Assembly (NCBI RefSeq): GCF_963675165.1
Contig: NC_087384.1
Span: 5,139,182-5,203,181 of the forward strand
DNA: 64,000 nt
Direction: 5' to 3'
Origin: Halichondria panicea
Taxonomy: Eukaryota; Porifera; Demospongiae; Suberitida; Halichondriidae
Shown here: positions 1 through 29,649 of the stretch, in pieces
How positions within the stretch are numbered: position 1 is the stretch's first letter
Layout of the letters: the number at the start of each line of letters is the position of its first letter
The notes under the pieces: generated by a model
Database searches by the model: none
The model's input: only the letters and a program-made list of their open reading frames with translations
Told to the model about the DNA's origin: nothing
Made by a program: the position numbers and the translations under genes

Positions 1-433
1 AGCTGTAGTAATCTGTGTGGGCTGCCCATACCCTAAGGGGAAGTTAGGGGGCCTCTCCTCTCCTTGCCATTGGTGGTTGGCCATCGTGTTCAGGACAAGA
101 GCCTGTAGACATGCAGAAGAACATATCTAAGTGTGTACAGTCATAACACAACGCTACAATTGTGTGGTTTCAGTAAAGGTCACGCTGGTAGTGCTGCTAG
201 GGTTTGTCAATGTAAGCTGTTAAGCTGCTGCTTTAGGCTAGGGTACTGGCTACGTGTGTGTGTTTGCACAGGCATAGTTACCCCTTCATCGTAGCGGGGG
301 TTGCAATGGAACACATAGTCCTGCCCACACATGAAGTTGAGCCCAGTCCGGGTTGGTGCCGTTGGAGAGATATACGTCATGTTGACAAAACAACCAGTAC
401 CCCAGGAACCAATACCCACTTGAACAGTATCTC
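1..433 (-). CDS. Galectin (partial; two exons in an intron of the EP400-like gene)
   Basis: Galectins are beta-sandwich lectins that bind beta-galactosides, usually secreted without a signal peptide. Two exons are readable on the minus strand: about 433-282 and 102-1, the second running off the window. The first encodes the strand with FHCNPRYDEG, and a donor follows directly after GGG (gtaact). The second opens after ctacag with ALVLNTMANHQWQGEER. Together these give the full sugar-binding signature: H, N and R of HxNPR, the N of VLN, the W, and the E and R of WxxEER, in the same spacing as galectin-1. The acceptor of the first exon (ctgctag before 433) is less certain and the N-terminal exon was not found between 434 and 1518. 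The + strand ATPase gene starts mid-domain at 1519, so this galectin lies within an intron of that gene or at a gene boundary just left of the window. Family assignment is strong; the gene model is partial. Confidence 0.85.
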
Positions 434-1285
434 CTAGCAGTGCAGTGGGCATACAAAAAACATCAGATTTGTACAGCTATTATAAACATGCATACAATTA
501 AACTATCTGAAACTACACTATCTGGTTACCCATGATAGTATTTGGCTTCTTCAATAGAATACAGTCACAGTAGCTCTCTCAAACTCTTTGTTCTGAACTC
601 TTGGGGCCAGTACTAGTATCAAGTAGATCTGTTTGTCACATGTGCAGTGTGTGTGTGGGTGTTCAAATATGGTCTGCTTTTTATTGGGATTCCCTGGGTC
701 TATGAATATAGGCCACCACTTCATTGTAGCCTAGGCCATAAGATTGATAATAAAGATTTCTACTCCTGATTGTGTTGAGTACTTCACAGCTAAAAGTAGC
801 CTCCTTCACAAGGCCTAAACAATTAGGCCTGCTACTGACTGCTTGCGCATGTGCAAAATTATTGGATAATATTCCCGTAATGTTTCCCATTAAACTGAAT
901 TTTACCCGAATTATATCCTGAATAACATATACAGACAAAGAATACTCTTCATAAAGTCAGACACAGAGCTATATAGCTAGCTAGCTAGAGACAGAGCTGT
1001 ATTGGTTACAGCAGCAATTTCTTTCTGATAGAGTCGACTTTCACCAAGGTTAGTGTCAGATGGGCGTGGCCTATCCATATAGGCTATTGTCAGCCTTCCC
1101 CTCCGTTCAGAGGATTGTTATCCACACTGTTGCAGGCTGTGAGTCTTTTGTTAACATAGTAGGCTAAGGGTAGCTATTAGAATGCTATCACACGGGCTAC
1201 AATCACACTTCTATCCCACTTTCTTCAATCCACTTCCGTTCGTTGTGACGTCATTGTTTTACTGAGCAAAATACAATGGTATCCG

Positions 1286-1369
1286 AATTACCCACTTTCT
1301 GGGTAATAGGTGGCGCATGCGCAAACAGTCGATACCAGGCCCTCTCTTAGCGGCCTGGAATCGAGGCTA
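1286..1369. repeat. Relic end of an inverted-repeat MITE
   Basis: The stretch ending cggcctggaatcgaggct matches the terminal repeat of the complete element at 30944-31565, including the nearby GCGCATGCGC block. No matching opposite end was found close by, so it is a fragment in the intron or spacer before the first visible ATPase exon. Nothing gene-like is evident in 434-1285. Confidence 0.6.
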
Positions 1370-1518
1370 AGCTAAAAGTTGCCATCCACGTGTTAGGGTG
1401 ACCGACCTCCTTGTTCTTCCCTTTGAGTAGTTGGGTATACATGTACAGTTTACATACGTCATTTTTACCTTTTCGTTTTCAGCTCCATTTCACTAATATT
1501 TCTCTTCCGTTTCTGTAG

Positions 1519-19008
<17,490 letters not shown>

Positions 19009-19221
19009 ACACACATGAACCAAAACACATTTAATTCTCATTTATTACCTTAATTATTAAAATTTTAACTAGATTAATTTGTGGTTTTGATAGTCATAAA
19101 TTGACAATACGTCATCAGAATGAATGCATTCTTGGATCTTTAGCTAGCTAGCTAGCGCTGGGATAATACTTGAAGACGAAGTATAATAATTTTTGCTAGG
19201 TCTATATAATAGAGAGAGAAA

Positions 19222-22200
19222 ATGGGGAGCAAAGGAAGCAAGCACTCTAATGTCGATGTTGAGCAGACGGATGGTGCAGCTGGCAACTCCACAATGGCCA
19301 GGGCCATCGCTAAGGGCAGGGTATATATAATCATCTCCTATCCTAACTCTGTGATTGGATACGAAGGGGTTGCATTCAACGACAGTCAGTTTAGGGAGCT
19401 GCTGATGGCACTGCAGGAGGTATGAATGTGGAGCTAGGCCGGGTTCTTGTACATATCGAGCTAGTGCATGTATGTACAGCTTGCTAGTCTAGCTGCATGC
19501 ATGGTCTATCTGCATGCTAATGTGAATAAGCTTATGGAAATTTGATATGCCTAGCATATATAGCATGTGCACTGTAAATTAATGAAACCTGAAAGTCGTG
19601 TGGTAATTATAAAACATGCATTTTTTGGTGTATTCGATCTGTCTGTTTAATACGTACCTATGTACGTACGTACGTAGGCCTAGCTATGCACGTTTATTGG
19701 GGAACCTCGCTTTATATAGAGAGTGTAGTATAGGAAGATAGCATTGGCACATAATTATTATTGTCTCGGGTACAGTGCAAGTGATTATGTAACTATTCCT
19801 GTAACATTTAGCATCCCATTGGCTAAGGTTGTGATATAAGTGCACATCAAAGCCTAAAGACTACAAAAACACTCTGTCAACATGGTTGTAAATTGCTGTT
19901 TGTATATATTAGGAAATTGATGTTTGCCTATTGCTGTTTGACTAGTTATTGCCAAATTGTTTTGTTGTTAAATCAGCAATTGGACGCACTACAATAAGAC
20001 TTAATGTAGATCTATTTGTGCATAAATTAGATTTTCAGATTTTCCCAATTGTGATTGTATTATCATTATCATGATGGTGACAATAGCTCTGTTGCGATTA
20101 GCTTGTTGCTTGTCCAAGATGGTTGTCAATAGTTCCTGTCACATGAATAAAAGTGTATGTAAGTGATTATTCCTCCTAAACAGTCAACTGTATTGCAAAA
20201 CATACTTATTCACTAACTGTTCTTAGTGGCATTCTTTGGCTAATACTGAATAATTATACTGTCCCTACAACTGCTCATTTGCCAGGTGCTGGATAACCTT
20301 TTTTGATGTGGCCTGGCCTACACACTAACCTAATTGTGGAGTAGAGCAGGCCACGTTAGTCTATTATGGTTTGTAACCAAGCTGTTCTTTGTGACTCCAA
20401 ATAGCTCAGCCAGCTCAATAAAATTGTTGTTTCTTTGCCAATTTATTCACTGCCTTGGTATGTGCTCTGTGTACCCTAAAGGAGAGTGATTGAATGGTTG
20501 TCATAGTAATTTTCTGAGGCCAAAAGCTATTTATTGTAGCAATGTGAATGGCTTCACTGTTACCTCAGTTTTTGCTGCCACAGCTTTCGTTCTTGATACT
20601 GAAGGATATGCTTCCTTTTTCTGTATAGTACGTTATACATGTGCTTTATCTGGTGGCAGTTGCTATTTTCCACATAACACTATATTATCTCACAGTCCGT
20701 TTTAAGCACCTACAATTGTTTAAATTCTACCATGTCTGCATGAGTAAGCTGAAAGTTCTTTAAGATCGATCCCTCACATTTTAAGCCCCTACAGTCTTCC
20801 ATGCTTAAACCAGAGTCTTATAATAGTAATTTGTCACTTTGCGTTCTACATACCACACAGCAACTAGCTGACTTTGAAGTGATAGTCGATGCCGGAAAAG
20901 TGGATCGGTTCTGTGAATTCGTGACGTGTCACAATAGCAACGACCCGAACAAGCTGGTCTCCAAACCGAGAGTTCTGGTGGAGGTCTTCTACACGGGGGT
21001 CTATGCTGGTATTGAGAAGAAAAAGATACAGTCAACCGTACAGGAGATGCTGGACCCTCAGAGCTACTGCTTGTAAGTCCATTTATTGTGAAGATGATAT
21101 ATTTCTTTAGTCTACATGTATATAGTGCTGAATATGGAAGACCATGTCTAGTTGATTTTAGCACAGGGAGCCTGAGAAGGCCTCGGCGGAACAGTTAGTG
21201 GGTGCGCTTAAAGCATAGATTAAAGCATAGATTAAACCACACCCCCTCTACCCCAATGCACATTGACTAAGCGATGGTACTCTCCGTGTCCCACTTGCTT
21301 CATAATGTTCTATAGCAGCTGTTCCTACCTGCGACACACCTGGTCAGTATCATTGCACTGGTGTTACTATTTGGAGGATACATACTACCGTATAGCGCGA
21401 AATTTTCGAGGCACTTAAATTTCGATCATGGAATGGCTTCTAAAAGGATAAATTTCGCGCTATTTAGTGAAATGACGTTGTGTCTTAGCATTTCGTGGAC
21501 CTAATTTTTGTGGAGGTTTGCTAACCCACGAAAACAGGAGTCCCTTGAAAATTTCGCGCTATGTGGTGTTTGTTGTAGCCTGTGGGAGCTGTGTTTAGGT
21601 ATCATGACTGCGTTTCACCATGCAGTGATGTCACTATGATGTAGATACACAATGTTATACAGTTATAAATGTACCTGTGACTGCAATATTCCAGGCAAAG
21701 TTACCATCTACAGCATAAGTATGGTTTCTATGGTTTTGGTGAAGCATTACAGTAGTGTAGTAGTAATTTGAGGTCAACCATTTTGACGGCACAGGAACAC
21801 ATGACCTTAATTGACTCCATGTCTGTTTGCTATAGCCTGGGCCCAAAGCTTTTTTTTCATGTTAAAGTATACATGTATTCCGTGTAATAGACTCTCTTCC
21901 TACATGCAGTGTAACTATAGCAGTTTCAGAACTAACTATAGATGAATATGCAGCTGTATAGATCTGTGATGTCTAACACCACAATGGCCTTGTTGTAATC
22001 AGTTGTACATGATTCCCTGAGGGGCATACTGGTATGGTGTGGGCCTTGTGTGAATGGTCTTTGATCTGGCCATAAATACAAAGCATTCAACCTGGGCTCT
22101 TTGTAGCTCTTCTCATTGTGGTCGTCCTACAGCTAAATTTATAATAATCTCCAAAAGTCTTTATATATAGTATGTGTTTCAACCTGTGTTATAGCAGGCC

Positions 22201-25200
22201 ACCTCTTTATTTCAGCCATTGTTGATTCTCCCTATGGACAGGTGTCACTGTATTACCTACCCTCACCCCCAGCCTAAGTTTACACTCACACGTACCAGGC
22301 ATATAGGTGGTACATGCATATACGTTGATTACAAACTATGAATATGTCCTCTCGCCTAATACAGTGCATCCAGTCTAGAGAGTAGAATACAAAAATAGGT
22401 GAGTAGTTGTACTTAAATGTATCTCAAGATTGGAACATTTCTAAGAAATTGTCCATTGTATAGGTAAAAGAATAAGCATGATTCAAAAATATTTCCCCAA
22501 AAGTTGTTGTAGTGGAAAATAATTTTAGGTGATAAAAGGGGTGGTCGCAAAAAAATGTACGTAACATCAATTATCTCTGGAACTAATTGGAAAAAAAATT
22601 TGTTATCAAAAGTTAGACAATTTATTCAAGCTTACTCTGTGTAATTTTATAGACTTTAGCCGTAAGGTTTTCTTCAAATCTCTCCCTAACCGAAACGGCA
22701 CTAAAAACTAGCAATTTTGAGCACTGCGGAGGATGTGTAGATATTTAAGTAACATCGAATCTTTCATAAGATAGCCAAACTATCTATAGATGTTGTGACA
22801 AAGTTCCAAACCTTAACCGGAAACCGTTGGCCTTTTCTCTCCCTAACCGATTACCCACTATAACAATTGGGTACTGTTTTATTAATCACCACAAACCCAC
22901 CACCTTATGTTGTCATGGAAATAATTTTGGATGTGATGTAGCTTATTCATTCGCCTACACAATGGTATCAGCAGATTTTCTTAGAAATGTTCCAATCATA
23001 AGATATTTACATTTAAGTACAACTACTCACACATTTTGGGTATTCGACTCTTTAGACTGGATGCACTGTATACGTACTACACACAACAAACAGTACATGA
23101 TGTACAACTTTATCATGTGACTCTCCCCACAGTATTGACGTGCGGTGTGAGATGGGACGTTACCACACGACCAACCACTTAGAGACATTGCTTAGAGTAT
23201 GAACTTCCCGTCGCCTATTCATCATCTGACCTGATTTTCAGAACTCTGCCTCGATTCAGGACTCGTGTTTTCTTAATTTTGTATATACATGTTTGCGTGT
23301 ACCTGATTGTACTTTCTGTTTCAGTTAGGTTTATTTATACTATTTGTTATGTCCACCAAATTTTTGTTTGCTATGCAGATTTGCTGTTCGTGGATAATAA
23401 TGATCTTATTAGTCTATCTAAGAAAATTAATGTCTATATATACTCGTTGTATATGTCTATATATAATAGGGTGCCAGTGACGATCAATTTAAGGTTATAT
23501 ACACTTGAACCTTAATTTGAATATAATTTTAAGGACACGAGCTTATAATTTTTTGTCTATAGCTCTGGTGGCTGCATGCATAGGGAGGTTCACTCAAAAG
23601 AGCAAATATTTGGATATATATAATTATATATATATATATATATTGCATGCATGCATGTGGCTTAACAAATATTTTTAAAGCTCCAACTCTCTATTTATGC
23701 TGCATAATAATTATATGCATGCATGTGGTCCTATATATAGTAATAATTAACGAGTGCTGCAAGCTGTGCTGTGCTGTGCTGTGCTAAGTAATTAATGCAT
23801 GCTTCCTTCCATTCTCGCCATCTTACACTCAGGAGTGTAATAATGTTACATGTTATGTTGTTACGTTATTATTGTTGATTGCATGCAGAATTAATTGAAT
23901 TCCACAGTTATTATAATATTAAAGAGAGGAGTTGATCATGATCACAAAATATCCCACATAATTGCTAAAAATTAAACGAAATTTTTCGCTCGGGTCCCCC
24001 CCCCACAGAAACATGTATGGGGGCCCTCGTCTAGTGTACTGGCACTTTTAAGGTTTCAATACCCCTGAGACATCATTTGGCGAGGGTGCATGTCATTACA
24101 GCTAGTTTGGTAACCTCATCATTATTTGTGTCGTCCTGCAGTTCCACCAGTACTTTGAGGCATTATTTGCAAAAGGGGAGGGGTTTGTGACAAGGGTTCT
24201 GGGTGTGGCTGGGTTGGGTTACCAATGGGGCCAAATTGAGTTGCCAATTAACACTAATCGAGGTACACCCCTTCGAGAGACCAGATCAACTCCCACGTAA
24301 TCAGAGCAATTTTGCATGCTGAGGTCAACTCTAACAGATCAACTTTTCATAGTCAACTCCTCTAATCAACTCAATCTTGAAATCCAGTAATTAACTTAAA
24401 GGTGTTGACCTCTATTTTTAGCTAATTACTGTCGTGCATGTGCGTCCTTGCCAAAGTACGCCTCATATAGATTTTATCACAATGCACACTCATTCACAAT
24501 GGCTCAATTCATCGAACAATTGAGGAGCTAGGAAAGATTTTAAATTTGAGGGGTATGATCTACACAAAATAAGAGAGACATCTTGTGACATTTTATAGAA
24601 ATCCATCAGCCCAGAATAGGTCCTGATATTATGCTCAAAACAATTTTAGCACCAATTAGGTGTCTTGGGCAACACTGTCCATTTTTGATAAAGATCATTA
24701 CATTAAGTTTTGGATAACGACGTTCTCATGGCACGATACTTCGATAATTACAGCGGGGAGCCAGAGGTGGCTACTTTTTGAGGCAGAAACATTATTTTTA
24801 AAAGTCCTTGTAGGGAATCCACTAGCCTTAATTAATTATTCCAGGCCACTTTAAAATACGAACTACATGTATTACAATAAGTCATTAAGTGGCTAGGACG
24901 CGACATATAAAACAACACAGCTTGAGTAAGTGCTACTTTGATAATGTCCTAAGATGTAGTGTGTTGCATATTTGGAGGGTCTCCTTAAAAAATGTACACA
25001 AGATACAATATACATGACGATTGTACGTTAAAACATAGTGCCTTTATATGTGCTCTACTGTCTACGCAGTTTTGTATAATGATTTTACAAATGCCCCCTC
25101 ACTCAACCACTTGTCTAGCACTTTGGTCCTTCACTGATCTTTTTGTTCATATCGCTTCATAGCTGATTGATGTGGTTTAGCCTGGCCCAAGCCTAAATTA

Positions 25201-25464
25201 ATGTACTTACAATGTGATAAATGTACATAATTATGTGTTTGACTCATGATTATTACCGTACAATTGACAGACTGTTTGTCAGTAGGAGTGCTGGCACTCG
25301 TAGTCTGTAGTGTGCACTAATTCCTTATATAATTAATTATTGTTTTTTTTATATAACACTCTGCAGGTACAGAGATCTACCATTGGGTTGCTGAGTACTG
25401 GCAATCTCAACAGGTTGCTCCGATCCCTCAGCGGCACGTCTCGTTCACATGGAGCATGCAGTGA
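19222..25464 (+). CDS. Unknown 230-residue protein with N-terminal myristoylation signal
   Basis: Five exons (19222-19419, 20861-21072, 23133-23196, 24142-24262, 25367-25464) join with agreeing phases into 693 nt, 231 codons including TGA. The protein starts MGSKGSKHSN, a good N-myristoylation pattern (Gly2, Ser6, basic residue 7), so it is probably held at a membrane. The rest is a compact, mixed alpha/beta-like sequence with no signal peptide or membrane span. Recognisable segments are ISYPNSVIGYEGVAFNDSQF, RVLVEVFYTGVYAGIEKKKI, DVRCEMGRYHTTNHLETLLR, and TEIYHWVAEYWQSQQVAPIP. I recognise no family. Exon 3 could instead run to TGA at 23200-23202, giving a 159-residue form. The ATG is 213 bp after the ATPase stop on the same strand. 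aataaa near 25804 is a possible poly(A) signal. Confidence 0.75.
21245..21384. repeat. Dispersed 139-bp repeat, copy 2
   Basis: Second copy of the repeat at 17906-18044, same orientation, in intron 2 of the myristoylated-protein gene. It abuts the MITE at 21386. Confidence 0.85.
21386..21563. mobile_element. Small inverted-repeat element (tagcgcgaaattttcg ends)
   Basis: The ends tatagcgcgaaattttcg and gaaaatttcgcgctat are inverted copies, with further wording of the same kind inside. Related single ends occur near 27066 and at 58932-59096. Confidence 0.65.
22362..23068. mobile_element. 707-bp MITE with TA target-site duplication
   Basis: Terminal inverted repeats of about 90 bp begin CAGTGCATCC and end GGATGCACTG, flanked by TA at 22360-22361 and 23069-23070. 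No transposase is encoded. The TA duplication suggests a Tc1/mariner-type source. It lies in intron 2 of the myristoylated-protein gene. Confidence 0.85.
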
Positions 25465-25592
25465 CTAACAAAATTAATTAGCAGTAATTTTTGAAACTCA
25501 TCTTACTCTGTTTTTATATTACTCTTGTCCTGGACGGAGAAACAGAGTCGCCTTCCAGCGGCTCCAACGGTCTGACTAATGGTGGTCTTGCT

Positions 25593-25595
<3 letters not shown>

Positions 25596-25624
<29 letters not shown>
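25596..25624. repeat. (GT)n microsatellite
   Basis: About 14 GT units in the presumed 3' UTR or spacer after the stop at 25464. Confidence 0.9.
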
Positions 25625-25626
<2 letters not shown>

Positions 25627-26025
25627 AGAAACCCCTACCCCACTAGTGTCTTTGGATATCTTTCTCGGAGCCGAGTACTCGTTGGGCTGCCAGTGACACT
25701 TGTGAGAGGCCTGGGTAGCCATCTCTAGCTCTGTTGTTTTAATGTATTTTTCCTACGAACCATAAGGTATAACGTATTCTCATTTTCCGTTTTATTATCA
25801 ACAATAAATTTAGCGCATGTGCACTAACACCCTGCAATGAACACCAGGCCGTGTTTTAATCGGCGTGGATTCTAGGCTAGGATTCACCTTTCGCACGCAG
25901 AGATGTCCACTATAGATACTATAAATTAAGAAAAAAGACGCTTGGGAAGCATTTAAACATGTGCTTATACGTACCTCAATGTCAGAGCATCTTCACTCAT
26001 GCTGGACTAAATTTACCATAATTAT

Positions 26026-26840
26026 ATGGTAACTCCTGAGAGCATTGCAGAGGCAGCCAGTCTCCCCGTTGACCCTAGTGATGTGTGGATAGCTACCTAC
26101 CCCAAGTCTGGAACAACATGGACACAAAACATTTGAAACTGATCCGAAACAAAGGAGAAAAAGATGGCGTTCAATTAATGCTAAGTGTGCCATGGGCAGA
26201 AGCAAACAGTAATCTTAGCGGATTGAAAATCAACCTCTCCACTTTACCGAAACCTCGTACCTTCAAGAGTCACTTGACGTACGACTTAATGCCCTGTGGT
26301 AAACCAAACACCACTAATTGTAAGTACATATACGTTGCTCGTAACCCAAAGGATGTGGCAGTCTCCTATTTTTTTCACTACGTACGGATCTCTGTTAGGA
26401 AAGACGCTACCTTGGATTGGGATATCTTCTTCCGCAACTTCATCTATGGAAACGTTGACTTAGGGGACTTTTTTGATCATGTTCTGAGCTGGTGGCCTCA
26501 CAGAAACGAGGATAATGTTCTCTTCCTCATGTTTGAAGATATGAAGAAGGACCCACGAGCAGCCATCACTCGTATTGCAATGTTCATTGGTTCTGACATT
26601 TCCGAGGAGGTGGTCGACAAAATTGTTGCTGAAACATCTTTTGATTCAATGAAGAAAGACGAAATTGCCAATTATTCAGTCATTGACTTTTGTTATAATC
26701 CTGGTTCGACTCAATTCTTGAGAAAAGGGGATGTGGGTGACTGGAGAAACCACTTGTCACCCGAGCAATCTGCTGAGATTGACCAACTCTGTCGAGAAAA
26801 GCTCAAGGACACTGGACTAGTGTTTGACTTTGGAGAGTAG
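26026..26840 (+). pseudogene. Cytosolic sulfotransferase with one frameshift
   Basis: SULT enzymes transfer sulfate from PAPS to small hydroxylated or amine compounds. The frame from ATG 26026 reads through the 5'-phosphosulfate loop, TYPKSGTTWTQNI, and meets TGA at 26134-26136. One frame over, the protein continues at once with LKLIRNKGEKDG and runs to TAG 26840. That part includes the 3'-phosphate site (YVARNPKDVAVSYFFH) and the PAPS loop RKGDVGDWRNHLSPEQ near the C-terminus. One missing base near 26131-26136 explains the break. Everything else is intact and intronless, about 270 residues against the usual 280-300, so the damage is recent or a sequencing error. A short N-terminal exon upstream is possible. 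Family is certain; substrate cannot be inferred. Confidence 0.88.
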
Positions 26841-28070
26841 AATATTGTATTTCCTTTGAACCAGAACTAGAATCTATAATCATTGCACTAGAGAGATCAG
26901 GCTAATATTGCATGCTAGAATAGTAGATTGCCTCTTTGATTGGGCTTGTGTAGTGGAAGTTTCAGTTATTGGTACATTCAAGAGTGCTGACCTTTGCAGC
27001 TCACTTGGAAGTTTTGGTCAAATATATAGTAAAATGCAAAAAACCACTTGAAATAATAGTTTACATACCATATAGCGTGTAATTTTCGTGGGGCAAAATA
27101 TTCGTGGTTGGAGCTCTGTATGGTGTCATCTACGGTGGCCGATGTAGGCCTTGCCCAATTATGCTCAAAATTTTACCTAGTCTCCAAGTCTCATGCATTG
27201 TACCTATTAGTCTTTAATTATTACCTAATTATTACCCATTATTCTCGATAAAAATCATCAACGAGAATTAATTATACTGCAACACCACAGACGCTTCTAT
27301 ATATATAATCTTCTAAGGAGCTATACTGGTGAAAGAAATCTTAGAAAAGAGTTAACTGATCTAGTAGTACTATAGCCTCAAATCCACGCCGATTAAAATA
27401 CGTATTTTAATCAGCGTGGATTCGAGGCTAGTAGTACTACTATAGCACCTTCCATATGTATACTCAGTATTAGCATTACTCTGCTATTGAGGCTATATAT
27501 AGTGCTTCTATAAAATCATACTTTCTACCAAAATTTGGTAAAAATTGCCTAATAGGCTCATATTTTTTGCCTATTAGGCTTGCATAACCCTTCCTTGCCA
27601 TTCGTGAAATCTGGAACAGGAGCGTCTTTAGGTCGATCAATTAGTGTGGATCCGGCCTCACCACGCCTCCATGTCATTCTATTAGTCTAGATCCGGCTAG
27701 CAATTCTAGCTGGGACTCCCAGTTCTAGCTCGTTTTGTTTAGCGTGTCAGAGACTGGGAGAAGATGATTGGCACTCCTTGGCTCCTTTGGATGTACAGCT
27801 GTCCAGATCCCTAGAACATACCCTCCATTCTGACGAGTTATCAGTGCATAGGGTGCTTACTAGATTCTTGCCAGCCAGTACAGTTCAAGCTACACACAGC
27901 ACCGCTCAACTATTCTCTACCCCATTATCTAGCTAAATCTGGTCCAACTAGACAGCAGACACAGCTAGTTAATTCAGTAAAGCCAGGGGTAGCCCTACTT
28001 CTACGGTTGTTCAGTACCCACGGTAACAAAAAAAACCAGGGCAGGCTGCTCAGGCCATTCCCTTCAAATT
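26841..28070. other. Spacer without recognisable gene
   Basis: Contains a MITE end like that at 21386 (near 27066) and the palindrome at 27374. I found no open frame with protein-like content on either strand. Confidence 0.5.
27374..27426. repeat. Near-perfect palindrome
   Basis: Arms of about 27 bp (agcctcaaatccacgccgat and its reverse, one or two mismatches) meet at tacgta. A single related arm is at about 25850-25880. Both look like ends of a foldback element. Confidence 0.75.
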
Positions 28071-28289
28071 AAATTTGCTAGAAATAACTATTCAAGACAC
28101 TTCTACTTCATTAGAATTGCAAAAGTATGGAATAAATTGCCGTCGAATTTAATAAATCTAGATTCATCTCTAGGAACAATCAAGAAAAAGACTTCGGACT
28201 TTTTAGTGTCAGATTTTCTAGAAAACTTTGACACAAATAACTTATGTTCATTTCATATGGTTTGCCCATGCTCTAAATGTCATATATAG
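28071..28289 (+). mobile_element. 3' end of a non-LTR (LINE) retrotransposon
   Basis: A 72-codon open stretch ending in TAG 28287-28289 reads FYFIRIAKVWNKLPSNLINL and then a run that fits the LP..F..FK...DFL pattern. This R..WN.LP motif is the hallmark of the C-terminus of many LINE ORF2 proteins, after the reverse transcriptase. No reverse transcriptase lies upstream, so it is a 5'-truncated copy. The ataataataata run at about 28428 may be its 3' tail. Confidence 0.7.
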
Positions 28290-28740
28290 GATCCTCTGTT
28301 AACTATACTTATCACTCTATAGATTATATAATATACATCAGCTGCTCCAATGTTGGAGTAAGTCTGTCAGCTATTTCCTCTCACCCAATAATTTTCACTT
28401 AATTTCTTTTGTCATGCTGTAAAGTTCACATAATAATAATAATAACAATTCCTCTGGGCTGGGCTAACTAGTTGAGCCACGCCTCCCAATTCTCAAGGCT
28501 AGGTACATGTCTCTGTCTAGCTGCTTCTTCAGCTTCTTGCTCAGTTTTGTGGCTTAGAGAAAGGCCAGCTACTCAGGGGGAAGAGTCGAGATGAAAGTCT
28601 GGCAGCCAGGTGACGTCCAAACGGTCAGTTATTCTTTCCACCAACTTTTTAATCTAGTCTAGTCCTGCTTGCACTGCTACTACTACTGTTACTCTTCCTA
28701 CTACTACTACTGCTACTCTTCCTAGCTAGTCAAAGGTTTC

Positions 28741-28760
28741 TTTTTTTTTTTTTTTTTTTT
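28741..28760. repeat. T20 homopolymer
   Basis: Twenty consecutive T residues. Could be the poly(A) tail of a minus-strand retroelement, but nothing recognisable adjoins it. Confidence 0.7.
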
Positions 28761-28981
28761 AACTACGTACATATGCACAAAGAGACATCAAAGCTTACAT
28801 CAAAGGACACAGATTTTTAGCCTACTTGACTGATAAGGCCGTTACCTAGACTACAGTTTGTTTGTCAGGGAGGAGCTCACATACAACTTCATCTAATTCA
28901 TCATAACGATTCGTTACCGTTGTTGTAATTTCTACAACAGATTGCCAACGAAAGAGATAATGCTCAATGCTCCACCGCACC

Positions 28982-29083
28982 TATTAGCATAGATAGTAGA
29001 GGAAGGGGGATTGGAAACACAGGCAATTAGCACTATTTCACACGGACCGTCCTTGCTACTTCCTCTACTATCTATGCTATTAG
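28982..29083. repeat. Hairpin with 25-bp arms
   Basis: The arm attagcatagatagtagagg is repeated inverted as cctctactatctatgctatt, with about 55 bp between arms. Confidence 0.8.
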
Positions 29084-29290
29084 TCTCAAAATTATGCTAG
29101 CATATTGGGCAAGGCCTAGTGTCCGATAGGGGTCCGCCTCTGCTTGTTGCCCTCCTATGCCGCGCACGGTAAAGGGTCGCCGTATTCTCTACCGGCGAGC
29201 GGTAAAGAGCGACCGCCTCACTGTGGTGGCCACTTTATGACCGCCGCGTCAAAAACCTCGCCGCCAGCGGTAACAATCGCGAGATATCTC

Positions 29291-29483
29291 AAAATTCTAA
29301 TAAGAGCGCATCTTACGTTTGCAGCATCTGTGTGGAGAGCTTTTAAATTATTACACATCCCAGAGGACCTTCATAAAGCATAGACTATTCACAGGGATTT
29401 AATTTGTAAGCTCTGGAGTACTATGCCATAGTACTCCTGTCCAGGGCTTACAGATGAAATCCATATGCGCTCTTATTAGAATA
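29291..29483. repeat. Inverted repeat element (attctaataagagcgcat)
   Basis: 20-bp inverted ends enclose a second hairpin around 29408-29452 (gagtactatgccatagtact). GC-rich flanks on both sides share ggtaaa and cggtcg wording, suggesting a larger degraded foldback element of about 29100-29610. Confidence 0.65.
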
Positions 29484-29649
29484 GCGTAGGTGTGCTCTTA
29501 TTAGAAACATATACCTTTACCAGAGATACTTCTGTTTTGGACCCCTCACCGTGGGCGGTAAAAGAAGGCGGTCGGCGGAGGAGGTGGGTGACCCCTCGGC
29601 CACCGTCACTGTCTTGCGCATGCGTGCTACATCTAGTCCATATTATTTT

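Noticed and set aside
681-938. 85-codon minus-strand open frame near the galectin
   Set aside because: Not recognisably galectin-like, no clear splice sites linking it to the exon at 433; treated as chance.
23133-23202. Ending the unknown gene at TGA 23200-23202
   Set aside because: Kept only as an alternative: the donor aga/gtatga just before it joins in phase to two further coding-like exons at 24142 and 25367.
26134-26136. TGA in the sulfotransferase as a selenocysteine codon
   Set aside because: The protein continues in a different frame immediately afterwards, which only a frameshift explains.
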